Assembly (NCBI RefSeq): GCF_021398715.1
Contig: NZ_CP090347.1
Span: forward strand, 1,116,001 to 1,180,000
Direction of reading: 5' to 3'
Origin: Microbacterium binotii
Lineage (GTDB): Bacteria > Actinomycetota > Actinomycetes > Actinomycetales > Microbacteriaceae
Length of the DNA stretch: 64,000 nt
Below are positions 35,660 through 44,600 of this stretch, one piece after another. Both the position numbers and the translations under genes were made by a program. The notes under the pieces were generated by a model that saw only the letters and a program-made list of their open reading frames with translations, was not told where the DNA came from and did no database searches. The first letter of the stretch is position 1. Every line of letters begins with the position of its first letter.

Positions 35660-37123
35660 ATGTACGGAACGTACCTGCGCCGGGAGCTGGCCGGCCGCAA
35701 GAAACAGACGATCATCGTCGCCGCAGGATTGGCGATCGCGATCGCCCTGGTCATCGTCGTCAACTCCCTCGCCGCGGGCGTGCGGGATGCGCAGGCGCAG
35801 GCCCTGGAATCCGTCTACGGCGTCGGCACCGACCTCACGGTCACGGGCGCCCAGGCTGAGCCCGGTCAGGGTGGCGGCCCGCAGTTCGAGTTCGGTCAGG
35901 ACGGCGGTTCCACGGGCGACGACGGGACCACGTCGCTCAGCCAGTCGCGGTTGATGACGGACATGATGCGCGGCACCCTCGACGCTTCGACCGTGCAGAC
36001 CATCACCGGAGTCGACGGTGTCGCCGCCGCATCCGGTGCTCTGGCGCTGACGAACACGACGTTCTCGGGCGAGCTGCCCGAGGCGCCGACGCAGACCGAC
36101 GGCTCGTCGGGTGCCACCCAGGGTGAGCCTCCGTCCGGCGGGGGTGGAGGCGGTGGCGGCGGCTTCGGCGGCGGATCGTTCGATCTCGACTCGTTCTCGG
36201 TGCTCGGCATCACGAGCGACGATGCCTCTGTAGGACCCCTGTCGGCGGTGACGGTGTCCGACGGACGCCTTCTCGACGCCGACGACGCGGGGCAGAACGT
36301 TGCCGTCCTGGACGCCACCTACGCCACCACGAACGAGCTCTCCGTGGGCGGCACCATCGATGTGGGGGGCACCGAGATGGAGATCGTCGGAATCGTGGCC
36401 TCGGCATCGAGTGAGGCCGACACGGCGGCGAACGTGTACATCCCGCTCGATGTCGCCCAGTCGCTCGCCGGTGTCGGCGACGTGGTGTCGACGGTGTACG
36501 TGCAGGCCTCATCGGCCGACGCGATCTCGAGCGTGCAGAGCGCGATCCAGACGGAACTGCCCGACGCCACCGTCAGCTCGCAGTCCGACCTGGCCTCCAC
36601 CGTGTCCGGATCGCTCTCCAGCGCCTCCTCGCTGATCACGAGCCTCGGCACGTGGCTGTCGATCCTCGTGCTCGTCGTCGCGGTCGCGCTCGCCGTCCTC
36701 TTCACCATCTCGGGCGTCTCGCGGCGTACACGCGAGTTCGGCACGCTGAAGGCGATCGGCTGGTCCAACGGCCGCGTGATCGGGCAGGTCGCGGGGGAGT
36801 CGGTCGTGCAGGGACTCATCGGCGGCGTCGGCGGCCTGGTGATCGGTCTGATCGCGGTGTTCGCGATCAACATCGCCTCGCCGACCATCTCGGCGACCTC
36901 GGAGCAGATGCAGGGTCCCGGTGGATCGGGAGGCCCCGGCGGCGGATTCCGCCAGCAGGCGGCGCAGACCGCATCCGACATCGTGCTCAGCGCACCGATC
37001 TCGGTGGGCATCATCCTCGCCGCTGTGGGACTGGCCGTTGCCGCCGGGCTCGTCGCCGGAGCCTTCGGCGGATGGCGTGCCGCCCGCCTGAGCCCCGCCG
37101 AGGCGCTTCGCGCCGTGGCATGA
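35660..37123 (+). CDS. ABC transporter permease, MacB/FtsX type
   Basis: Membrane subunit of 487 residues: span 1 near 19-40, an external domain of about 300 residues, then three C-terminal spans (about 325-350, 375-400, 440-470) of the FtsX fold, with the conserved SRRTREFGTLKAIGWSNGRV. The external domain contains a Gly-only stretch (GGGGGGGGGFGGGSFD) and a second Gly-rich patch before the last span. These are unusual flexible loops. GGAAGGAG precedes the ATG at 35660. With the adjacent ATPase it forms a MacB-like exporter or mechanotransmitter, here without MacA. Confidence 0.9.
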   Translation: MYGTYLRRELAGRKKQTIIVAAGLAIAIALVIVVNSLAAGVRDAQAQALESVYGVGTDLTVTGAQAEPGQGGGPQFEFGQDGGSTGDDGTTSLSQSRLMTDMMRGTLDASTVQTITGVDGVAAASGALALTNTTFSGELPEAPTQTDGSSGATQGEPPSGGGGGGGGGFGGGSFDLDSFSVLGITSDDASVGPLSAVTVSDGRLLDADDAGQNVAVLDATYATTNELSVGGTIDVGGTEMEIVGIVASASSEADTAANVYIPLDVAQSLAGVGDVVSTVYVQASSADAISSVQSAIQTELPDATVSSQSDLASTVSGSLSSASSLITSLGTWLSILVLVVAVALAVLFTISGVSRRTREFGTLKAIGWSNGRVIGQVAGESVVQGLIGGVGGLVIGLIAVFAINIASPTISATSEQMQGPGGSGGPGGGFRQQAAQTASDIVLSAPISVGIILAAVGLAVAAGLVAGAFGGWRAARLSPAEALRAVA

Positions 37124-37142
37124 CCCGATTCAAGGACAAGGA

Positions 37143-37874
37143 ATGACTGAGATGACCATCACCGACACCACGGCATCGGGAGCGGCTTCGGCTGCGACCA
37201 CCGCCTATCGCATCGGCGGCGTGACCAAGACGTACCAGCAGAAGGGGCGGATCGTGAAGGCGCTCACGGGCGTCGACATCGAGATCGCGCAGGGGGAGTT
37301 CGTCACCATCCAGGGCCCGACCGGAGGCGGCAAGTCGACCTTCCTGCAGCTGCTGGGCGCGCTGGACCGGCCGACCGAGGGGCATGTGTTCCTCGGCGAC
37401 ACCGACATCGCCCGTGCCACCAACGCTCAGCTCGGGGAGCTCCGTGCGCACGAGATCGGATTCGTGTTCCAGGGCTTCAATCTGATCCCGACGCTCACCG
37501 CCGCAGAGAACGTCGACATGGGCCTCGAACCGCTGAAGCTCACGAAGCAGGAGCGGGCGCAGCGGGTGGCGGACGCTCTCCAGCACGTCGGACTCGCCGA
37601 GCGGGGCGACCACCGGCCGGGCGAGCTGTCGGGCGGGCAGCAGCAACGCGTGGCGATCGCCAGAGCCATCGCGAAGAAGCCTCGCGTGCTGCTTGCAGAC
37701 GAGCCCACCGGCAACCTCGACGAGCACATGCGCGACGAGATCCTCGAAGTGCTGCAGGCCCTGAACCGCGAGGGACTCACCCTCATCGTCGTGACCCACG
37801 ACTCCGCGGTCGCGCGGCGCGCATCGCGGCGCCTCCGCCTGGAGAAGGGAACGGTCCGCGACATCACGCGCTGA
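37143..37874 (+). CDS. ABC transporter ATP-binding protein, MacB/LolD type
   Basis: ATPase subunit of 243 residues working with the upstream FtsX-type permease. Walker A is QGPTGGGKST, the signature is LSGGQQQR, Walker B is LLADEPTGNLD and the switch His is in VVTHDSAVA. The N-terminal 25 residues are a Thr/Ala-rich extension. ATG at 37143 lies 19 bp after the permease stop with AAGGA between. The MacB/LolD class couples ATP hydrolysis to movement of periplasmic domains and often exports peptides, lipids or antibiotics; the cargo is not known here. Confidence 0.93.
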   Translation: MTEMTITDTTASGAASAATTAYRIGGVTKTYQQKGRIVKALTGVDIEIAQGEFVTIQGPTGGGKSTFLQLLGALDRPTEGHVFLGDTDIARATNAQLGELRAHEIGFVFQGFNLIPTLTAAENVDMGLEPLKLTKQERAQRVADALQHVGLAERGDHRPGELSGGQQQRVAIARAIAKKPRVLLADEPTGNLDEHMRDEILEVLQALNREGLTLIVVTHDSAVARRASRRLRLEKGTVRDITR

Positions 37875-37880
37875 GCCCGG

Positions 37881-37960
37881 CGTCTGCGGCGGGGTCGCCG
37901 AGGGCGTGTCGCTGCTTCCCCCACAGCAGCGGCACGTCTTCGGGGGCTCCGCCGCAGACG
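37881..37960 (+). terminator. Long hairpin between convergent genes
   Basis: Two 36-base arms around an 8-base loop. The outer 12 pairs (CGTCTGCGGCGG) are perfect. Most inner differences would be G-U pairs in the plus-strand RNA but A-C mismatches on the other strand. It lies between the ATPase stop at 37874 and the VanZ stop at 37977 and suits termination of the transporter transcript. Confidence 0.6.
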
Positions 37961-37976
37961 TGCGTCCGTCGGTCGT

Positions 37977-38408
37977 TCAGCGGCGACGGATGCGGCGCGT
38001 CGCCGCGATCACGAGCGCGCCGACGACGGTGCCGGTCGTGTTCGAGACGAGGTCGCGTACATCGGCGACACGGCCGGCGAGGACCAGACCCTGCGTCGTC
38101 TCGATCCCGGCGCTGATGGCCAGCCCGATCGGGATGGCGAGCCACCACCGGCGTCCCAGCCACAGGGCCCCGAGAAGGCCGGCGGGCACGAACAGCACGA
38201 TGTTCGCGGTGAACTCCAGCAGATCGAACGTGATCCAGCGGGTCCACGGCATGGCCCCGAAGGCCTCGGCCCACGTTCTCAGGATGCCGCCGGTACCGGC
38301 CGCGTCATCGGCCACGAGTGTGAGGCGCGCCAGCACCAAGAGATACGCCGCCGTGGCGACCGCCAGGAGCAGCGTGCTCCGGCGGCCGCGCACGGCGGCG
38401 TCCGTCAT
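37977..38408 (-). CDS. VanZ-like family membrane protein
   Basis: 143 residues with four predicted membrane spans. The VanZ signature is seen in FTANIVLFVPAGLLGALWLG and the following IETTQGLVLAGRVADVRDLVSNTTGTVVG. VanZ is known for low-level teicoplanin resistance, but most homologues are of unknown function. ATG at 38408 lies 7 bp after the gnd stop, so it is probably cotranscribed with gnd. Confidence 0.9.
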   Translation of the reverse strand: MTDAAVRGRRSTLLLAVATAAYLLVLARLTLVADDAAGTGGILRTWAEAFGAMPWTRWITFDLLEFTANIVLFVPAGLLGALWLGRRWWLAIPIGLAISAGIETTQGLVLAGRVADVRDLVSNTTGTVVGALVIAATRRIRRR

Positions 38409-38415
38409 GACGGGG

Positions 38416-39864
38416 TCAGTGCGTGTCGACGGCCTCGACCTCGGAGCGGTCGCCCGACCACAGCGTGTGGAAGGTGCCCTCCTTGTCGATGCGCTTGTAC
38501 GTGTGTGCACCGAAGAAGTCGCGCTGCCCCTGGATGAGGGCCGCCGGCAGGCGGTCGGCGCGCAGGCCGTCGTAGTAGGCCAGCGACGACGAGAACGCGG
38601 GGGTCGGCACGCCCGTCTCGACGGCGCCGATGACGACGCGGCGCCATGCATCCTGAGCGGTCGCGACGGCGTCGCGGAAGTAGGGCGCGAGCACGAGCGC
38701 CTGCAGCGACGGGTTCTCGGCGTACGCCTCGGTGATGCGGTTGAGGAACTGGGCGCGGATGATGCAGCCGCCGCGCCAGATCTTGGCGATGTCGCCCTTC
38801 TTGATGTCCCAGCCGTACTGCTCGGCGCCGGCCACGATCGCGTCGAAGCCCTGCGAATAGGCGATGATCTTCGACGCGTACAGCGCCTGGCGGACGTCCT
38901 CGATGAACGACTCGGGGTCGGCGACCGTTGCCGTCGAGGAGGGGCCGGGCAGCGACGTCGCCTCGGCGCGCTGCGCGGGCTTCGAGGAGAGCGAGCGGGC
39001 GAAGACGGCCTCGGCGATGCCGGAGACGGGGATGCCGAGATCCAGGGCGGTCTGCACGGTCCAGGCGCCCGTTCCCTTGGCGCCGGCCTGGTCGACGATC
39101 ACGTCGACGAGCGGCTTGCCGGTGGCGGCGTCGACCTGCTTGAGCACCTCGGCGGTGATCTCGATCAGGTACGACTCCAGCTCGCCGCGGTTCCACTCGG
39201 CGAAGATCTCGGAGATCTCGGAGGGCGACTTGCCGGTGCCGCGGCGGATGAGGTCGTACGCCTCGCCGATGAGCTGCATGTCGACGTACTCGATGCCGTT
39301 GTGGATCATCTTCACGAAGTGACCCGCGCCGTCGTGACCGACGTGCGTGACGCAGGGCTCGCCCTCGGCGACGGCAGCGATGCTCTTGAGGATCGGTCCG
39401 AGCGTGACCCAGGACTCGTCCGAGCCGCCCGGCATGATCGAGGGGCCGTTCAGCGCGCCCTCTTCACCGCCCGAGATGCCGGCGCCGACGAAGTTGATGC
39501 CCGTCTCCCGAACCGCCTTCTCGCGGCGGATCGTGTCGGTGAACAGGGCGTTGCCGCCGTCGACGATGATGTCGCCCGGCTCGAAGACCTGCACGAGGTC
39601 GTTGATGACCGCATCCGTGGGGCCGCCGGCCTTGACCATGATGATCGCGGTGCGCGGCTTCTGCAGCGACGCGGCGAACTCGGCGTACGTCGAAGCCGGG
39701 ACGAAGCCCGCCTCGGGGTGCTCCGTGACGAGGTGCTCGGTCTTGTCATAGCTGCGGTTGAACACGGCCACCGTGTTGCCCTCGCGCGAGGCGAGGTTGC
39801 GGGCCAGGTTCGACCCCATGACGGCGAGTCCGACGACTCCGATGTTGGCTGATGCCTCGGTCAC
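38416..39864 (-). CDS. gnd: 6-phosphogluconate dehydrogenase, decarboxylating
   Basis: Oxidative pentose-phosphate pathway: converts 6-phosphogluconate to ribulose 5-phosphate with NADP. 482 residues. The N-terminal cofactor motif is VVGLAVMGSNLARN, with NRS after the second strand as in NADP enzymes. The substrate-binding ISGGEEGALNGPSIMPGG and the catalytic HFVKMIHNGIEYVDMQLI segment are present. The C-terminal all-helical domain is complete. The GTG at 39864 was chosen because GAGGAG lies upstream and the dinucleotide fold begins at once. The upstream region holds a 10-bp inverted repeat around a TACGAT -10 element. Confidence 0.96.
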   Translation of the reverse strand: MTEASANIGVVGLAVMGSNLARNLASREGNTVAVFNRSYDKTEHLVTEHPEAGFVPASTYAEFAASLQKPRTAIIMVKAGGPTDAVINDLVQVFEPGDIIVDGGNALFTDTIRREKAVRETGINFVGAGISGGEEGALNGPSIMPGGSDESWVTLGPILKSIAAVAEGEPCVTHVGHDGAGHFVKMIHNGIEYVDMQLIGEAYDLIRRGTGKSPSEISEIFAEWNRGELESYLIEITAEVLKQVDAATGKPLVDVIVDQAGAKGTGAWTVQTALDLGIPVSGIAEAVFARSLSSKPAQRAEATSLPGPSSTATVADPESFIEDVRQALYASKIIAYSQGFDAIVAGAEQYGWDIKKGDIAKIWRGGCIIRAQFLNRITEAYAENPSLQALVLAPYFRDAVATAQDAWRRVVIGAVETGVPTPAFSSSLAYYDGLRADRLPAALIQGQRDFFGAHTYKRIDKEGTFHTLWSGDRSEVEAVDTH

Positions 39865-39887
39865 GAAAAATACTCCTCGAACGAAGG

Positions 39888-39917
39888 GTGGGAACACGCC
39901 AATCGTAGTGTTCCCAC
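39888..39917 (-). promoter_or_regulatory. gnd promoter with flanking inverted repeat (operator candidate)
   Basis: GTGGGAACAC and GTGTTCCCAC form a perfect 10-bp inverted repeat with a 10-base spacer. On the minus strand the spacer holds TACGAT (39907-39902), a good -10 element, so transcription would start within the proximal arm. A protein bound to the palindrome would cover the -10 box. The regulator is not identified. Confidence 0.55.
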
Positions 39918-39959
39918 GCGCCGCGAGGATGCCGTGCGACGTCGGGCGCCGCCGCGGAG

Positions 39960-40082
39960 TCAGGACTTGCGGTAGTTCTGGCGGCCCATCGACCAGAAGG
40001 CGCCGATGACGCCGATGAGGGATCCGAGCGAGAGCAGGCCGATGAAGCCGAGCAGGAGGTCGGAGGCGAGCTGAGCGTCCAC
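39960..40082 (-). CDS. Small single-span membrane protein, 40 residues
   Basis: Unknown function. The frame starts at GTG 40082 with AAAGGAC upstream and ends at 39960. The sequence has a short polar start (VDAQLASD), one hydrophobic span with regularly spaced Gly and Ser (about residues 9-29) and a basic tail ending GRQNYRKS, so the C-terminus should face the cytoplasm. It lies 95 bp upstream of gnd on the same strand, but the gnd promoter lies between. Its amino-acid composition and ribosome site support a real gene. Confidence 0.6.
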   Translation of the reverse strand: MDAQLASDLLLGFIGLLSLGSLIGVIGAFWSMGRQNYRKS

Positions 40083-40150
40083 GGGGGAGTCCTTTCGATC
40101 GGGGCTCGCGCCGGCGGGCGCATCTTTTCCATGCTACCGGGCGGCACTGG

Positions 40151-40156
40151 TAGAGT
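40151..40156 (+). promoter_or_regulatory. Candidate -10 element of rplY
   Basis: TAGAGT gives a start near 40163 and a leader of about 130 bases before the ATG at 40296. Near the ribosome site the leader contains the repeat GGGCCCGTGGGCCC. Confidence 0.4.
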
Positions 40157-40295
40157 TGACGGGAACTTCGGCGAGGGATGCGGCACCCGCATCCGTAATC
40201 GACGAGGGTGTGCAGGCCTACGGCTTCCTCACGCGCTCGCGTTCGAGTCGAACCATCCCCGATCTGGGGCCCGTGGGCCCGCAAGGAGAATCATC

Positions 40296-40913
40296 ATGTC
40301 GGAAGACAACAAGGTCACCGCTGAGGTGCGCACGCAGTTCGGCAAGGGCTTCGCCCGTCGCCTCCGCGCCGCCGGTCAGATCCCCGCCGTCCTGTACGGC
40401 CACGGCACCGAGCCCGTGCACCTCGCCCTGCCGGGTCACCAGGTCGCCCTGCTGATCCGCCGCGCGAACGCGCTGCTCGAGCTCACCGCCGACGGCAAGG
40501 ACCACCTGGCCCTCGTCAAGGACGTCCAGAAGGACCCGGTGCGCCAGATCATCGAGCACATCGACCTGCTGGTCGTGAAGAAGGGCGAGAAGGTCGCGGT
40601 CGACGTCCCCGTCGTCGTCGTGGGCGAGCCCTTCGCCGGCACCATCGCGAACCTGGACGCGACGACCGTGTCGCTCGAGGTGCTGGCCACCAACATCCCG
40701 CAGAACATCGAGGTCGACGTCGAGGGCCTCGAGGACGGCACGCACATCACGGCCGCCGACCTGAAGCTCCCCCAGGGTGCGACGCTGGTGACCGAGCCGG
40801 AGACGCTGGTCGTCGCCGTTTCGGTGCCCGCCGCGACCCTCGCCGCGGAGGACGAGATCGCCGAGGCCGACGCCGAGGTCGCTGCTGAGCAGTCCGAGGA
40901 GGCCGCGGAGTAA
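40296..40913 (+). CDS. rplY: 50S ribosomal protein L25/general stress protein Ctc
   Basis: Binds 5S rRNA in the central protuberance of the large subunit. 205 residues, the long CTC/TL5 form: the N-terminal L25 domain (1-95, with QFGKGFARRLRAAGQIPAVLYG) plus the C-terminal beta domain, and an acidic Ala/Glu-rich tail (about 180-205). AAGGAGA precedes the ATG at 40296. The long leader may allow autoregulation. It is followed by pth, as in most actinobacteria, with a palindromic repeat between them. Confidence 0.95.
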   Translation: MSEDNKVTAEVRTQFGKGFARRLRAAGQIPAVLYGHGTEPVHLALPGHQVALLIRRANALLELTADGKDHLALVKDVQKDPVRQIIEHIDLLVVKKGEKVAVDVPVVVVGEPFAGTIANLDATTVSLEVLATNIPQNIEVDVEGLEDGTHITAADLKLPQGATLVTEPETLVVAVSVPAATLAAEDEIAEADAEVAAEQSEEAAE

Positions 40914-40928
40914 TCCGCCCCACTCGCA

Positions 40929-40991
40929 CAGGAGAAATCCCGACGACAGGATCGATTCGCGAGAATCGTCCTGCGTTCGGGATTTCTCCTG
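40929..40991 (+). repeat. 63-bp palindromic intergenic repeat, copy 2
   Basis: Outer blocks CAGGAGAAATCCC and GGGATTTCTCCTG are perfect complements, as are the inner blocks CAGGA and TCCTG; the five bases between them match poorly in this copy. TTTT follows directly, so here it can act as an intrinsic terminator for rplY before pth. Confidence 0.85.
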
Positions 40992-41041
40992 TTTTACGTC
41001 CGTCTCAACGTCGCACTCGCGCCGCCTCCGGAAGGGATGAC

Positions 41042-41626
41042 ATGGCCGACACCTGGCTGATCGTGGGACTCGGGAACCCGGGACCCCGCTACGAGGCGAC
41101 GCGCCACAACGTGGGCCAGATGGTGATCGACGAGCTCGCCGACCGCCGCAACGAGGGTTTCAAGGTGCACAAGGCGGGTGCGCGCATCGCGGAGGGGTGG
41201 CTGCGTCCCGGCGGACCGAAGCTCGTGCTCGCCAAGCCCAACACGTTCATGAACGTGTCCGGCGGGCCGGTCGCGAACCTCGCGAAGTTCTTCGACATCC
41301 CCGCCGACCGCGTCGTGGTCGTGCACGACGAGCTCGACATCCCCTTCGACACCCTCAAGCTCAAGACCGGCGGCGGACACGGCGGGCACAACGGCGTCCG
41401 CGACGTCGCAAAGGCGCTCGGCACGCCGGAGTTCCCCCGGGTGCGGGTCGGCATCGGCCGCCCTCCCGGCCGCCAGGACCCCGCCGACTGGGTGCTCGAC
41501 GCCTTCGGTCAGACCGAGCGCAAGACCCTCCCGATCCTCATCTCGGATGCGGCGGATGCGGTCGAGCTCCTCGTCGACGAGGGCCTGGTCGCCGCCCAGC
41601 AGCGCTGGCACGCCCCCCGCGCCTGA
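41042..41626 (+). CDS. pth: Peptidyl-tRNA hydrolase
   Basis: Releases tRNA from stalled peptidyl-tRNA. 194 residues. The N-terminal GLGNPGPRYEATRHNVG contains the catalytic His (22) and the substrate-binding Asn (12). FMNVSGGPV and the DELDIPFDTLKLKTGGGHGGHNGVR segment with the second set of active-site residues follow. The ATG is at 41042. It lies between rplY and mfd, the conserved actinobacterial order. Confidence 0.96.
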   Translation: MADTWLIVGLGNPGPRYEATRHNVGQMVIDELADRRNEGFKVHKAGARIAEGWLRPGGPKLVLAKPNTFMNVSGGPVANLAKFFDIPADRVVVVHDELDIPFDTLKLKTGGGHGGHNGVRDVAKALGTPEFPRVRVGIGRPPGRQDPADWVLDAFGQTERKTLPILISDAADAVELLVDEGLVAAQQRWHAPRA

Positions 41627-41663
41627 CCCAGCGCCCCCCGAAGCGGGTGTCGGTGGGGCGCCG

Positions 41664-41669
41664 TAGACT
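41664..41669 (+). promoter_or_regulatory. -10 element of mfd, leaderless
   Basis: TAGACT ends six bases before the second of two adjacent GTG codons, which supports the start at 41676. Confidence 0.5.
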
Positions 41670-41675
41670 CTTGTG

Positions 41676-44600
41676 GTGACAGTTCCCGGGATCGTCCGCG
41701 CCCTCGCGCGCTCAGAAACGTTCCGAGACGCAGCCGGGGCGGCCTCCGTCGATGGGGACTTCTCCCTCGTCGACGGCCTCGACGCCCCGCTGCTCGCGGC
41801 CCTGCTCGAGCGGCGCCGCGAGGCCGGAAAGCCGGCCGTTCTGCTGGCCGTTGCGCCCACCGGCCGCCGCGCCGAGGCGCTGGGGCCCGCGCTCGAGGCG
41901 CTGCTTCCCGGCGCGGAGGTGCGCCACTTCCCGGCGTGGGAGACCCTGCCGCACGAGCGCCTCAGCCCGAGCGCCGAGACCGTCGGCCGCCGCCTCGCCG
42001 TGCTGCAGCGCATCGCCGAGTGGGAGGGCACCGCGCCGCTGGTCGTCACCGCATCCGTGCGCGGCGCGATCCAGCCGATCGTCCCCGGACTCGGGGATGC
42101 GGGCACGATCCGCCTCAGCGTCGGCGGCCGCGGACACGATCTCGCAGCGATCGTCGTGCGCCTCGTCGAGTTCGCGTACCACCGCGTCGACATGGTCTCG
42201 CGTCGCGGCGAGTTCGCGGTGCGCGGCGGCATCCTCGATGTCTTCCCGCCCGCCGCCGACCACCCGTATCGCGTGGAGTTCTTCGGCGACGAGGTCGACC
42301 AGATCCGCGCGTTCTCCGTCGCCGACCAGCGTTCGCTGCCCGGCGACATCGACCGGATCGACCTGCTGCCCAGCCGTGAGCTGCTGCTCACCGACGAGGT
42401 GCGCGACCGCGCGCTCGGCCTGGCCGACGCGTTCCCGTCGCTCGCGGGCATGCTCACGAAGATGGCCGAGGGCATCCCGGTCGAGGGCATGGAGTCGCTC
42501 ATCCCGGCACTCGTCGACGGCCTCGTGACGATCGTGGACTACCTGCCGCGCGCGAGCGCCGTCGCCGTCGTCGACCCCGTGCGCGCAGCCACCCGCGCGA
42601 CGACCCTCGCCGAGACCAACCAGGAGTTCCTGGATGCGGCGTGGAGCGCCGCCGTCGCCGGTGCCGACACCCCGGTCGATCTCGGATCGGGCGACTTCCT
42701 TTCGCTGCCCGAGCTGCACGAGGCCGCCCGTGCGCGCACCGACGTGTGGTGGGAGCTCTCCTCGTTCGACTCGGGGGCAGCGGATGCGGCCGCCGAAGGC
42801 CTCTCGGACGACGCCGGCGTCACGCGGATCGCCGCCGCATCCGTCCCGTCGTTCGCGGGCAGTGTCGAGGGCGCGATCGATCACGTCGCGCAGCTGCTCA
42901 CCGAGCAGTGGGCGGTCGTCGTGACGGCGTCGGGTGCGGGTCTCGCCGACCGCGCCCGCGACGTGCTCGCCGAGCGGGGGATCGCCGCCCGACGGGTGGA
43001 GTCACTGAGCGAGCCGCCCGAGCCGGGACTCGCCACGGTCGTCGTGAGCACGCTGGAGCGCGGCTTCCAGGTCGCGGATGCGCGGCTCGCCGTGCTGACC
43101 GAGTCGGAGTTCTACGGCCGCACGATCGGCAGCGACACCCGCGCCGTCAAGAAGCTCGCCTCGCGCCGGCGCAACGTCGTCGACCCGCTGCAGCTGAAGC
43201 CGGGCGACTTCGTGGTGCACGCCACGCACGGCATCGGCAAGTTCGTCGAGCTCGTGCAGCGCGAGGTCTCCAGCGGCGGCCGCAACGCGGTCAAGAGCAA
43301 GCGCGAGTACCTCGTGCTGGAGTACGCCGCCTCCAAGCGCGGCCACCCCGGCGACAAGCTGTACGTGCCCACCGACCAGCTCGACCTGCTCTCGCGCTAC
43401 GTCGGCGGCGAGGCGCCCGCGCTGTCGAAGATGGGCGGCAGCGACTGGGCCGCCGCCAAGAGCAAGGCCCGCCGAGCCGTTCGCGACATCGCGGTCGAGC
43501 TCGTGAAGCTCTACTCCGCGCGGATGGCGGCGAAGGGGTACGCCTTCGGACCCGACACCCCCTGGCAGCGCGAGCTGGAGGAGGCGTTCCCGTTCGCCGA
43601 GACCCCCGACCAGTTGCAGACGATCGACGAGATCAAGGCCGACATGGAGCGGCCGATCCCGATGGACCGCCTGCTGTCGGGAGACGTGGGCTTCGGCAAG
43701 ACCGAGGTCGCCGTCCGCGCAGCCTTCAAGGCGATCCAGGACGGCAAGCAGGTCGCGATGCTCGTGCCGACCACTCTGCTGGTCAAGCAGCACCTCGAGA
43801 CCTTCTCCGAGCGTTTCGCGGGCTTCCCGGTCAAGGTGCGCGCGCTCTCGCGCTTCCAGACCGACAAGGAGGCGAAGGATGTGGTCGCCGGCCTCGCCGA
43901 CGGCACGGTCGACATGGTCATCGGTACGCACCGCATCCTCACCGAGAAGGTCGTCTTCAAGGACCTCGGGCTGATGATCATCGACGAGGAGCAGCGTTTC
44001 GGCGTCGAGCACAAGGACGCCCTGAAGAAGCTCAAGACGAACGTCGACATCCTCGCGATGAGCGCCACCCCCATTCCCCGCACGCTCGAAATGGCGGTCA
44101 CCGGCATCCGCGAGATGTCGACGCTCGCCACCCCGCCCGAGGACCGGCATCCGATCCTCTCCTACGTCGGGCCGCGCAACGACAAGCAGATCGCCGCGGC
44201 GATCCGGCGCGAGCTGCTGCGCGAGGGACAGGTGTTCTTCGTGCACAACCGGGTCTCGTCGATCCAGCGGGTCGCGGCGGATCTCGCCGAGCTCGTGCCG
44301 GAGGCGCGCGTCGCCGTCGCCCACGGGCAGATGGGAGAGCACCAGCTCGAGCAGGTGGTCGACGACTTCTGGGAGCGCCGGGCCGACGTGCTCGTCTCGA
44401 CCACGATCGTCGAGACCGGGCTCGACATCTCCAACGCGAACACGATCATCATCGACCGCGCCGACAAGTACGGCCTCAGTCAGCTGCACCAGTTGCGCGG
44501 CCGCGTCGGTCGCGGGCGCGAGCGTGCCTACGCGTACTTCCTGTACGACGAGACCAAACCGCTGAGCGAGACCGCGGCAGACCGGCTCGAGACGATCTCG

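Noticed and set aside
36137-36180. GGC/GGT/GGG-rich coding repeat as a phase-variable tract
   Set aside because: The codons are mixed rather than a pure repeat, so slippage is not favoured; it is better read as a Gly-rich loop.
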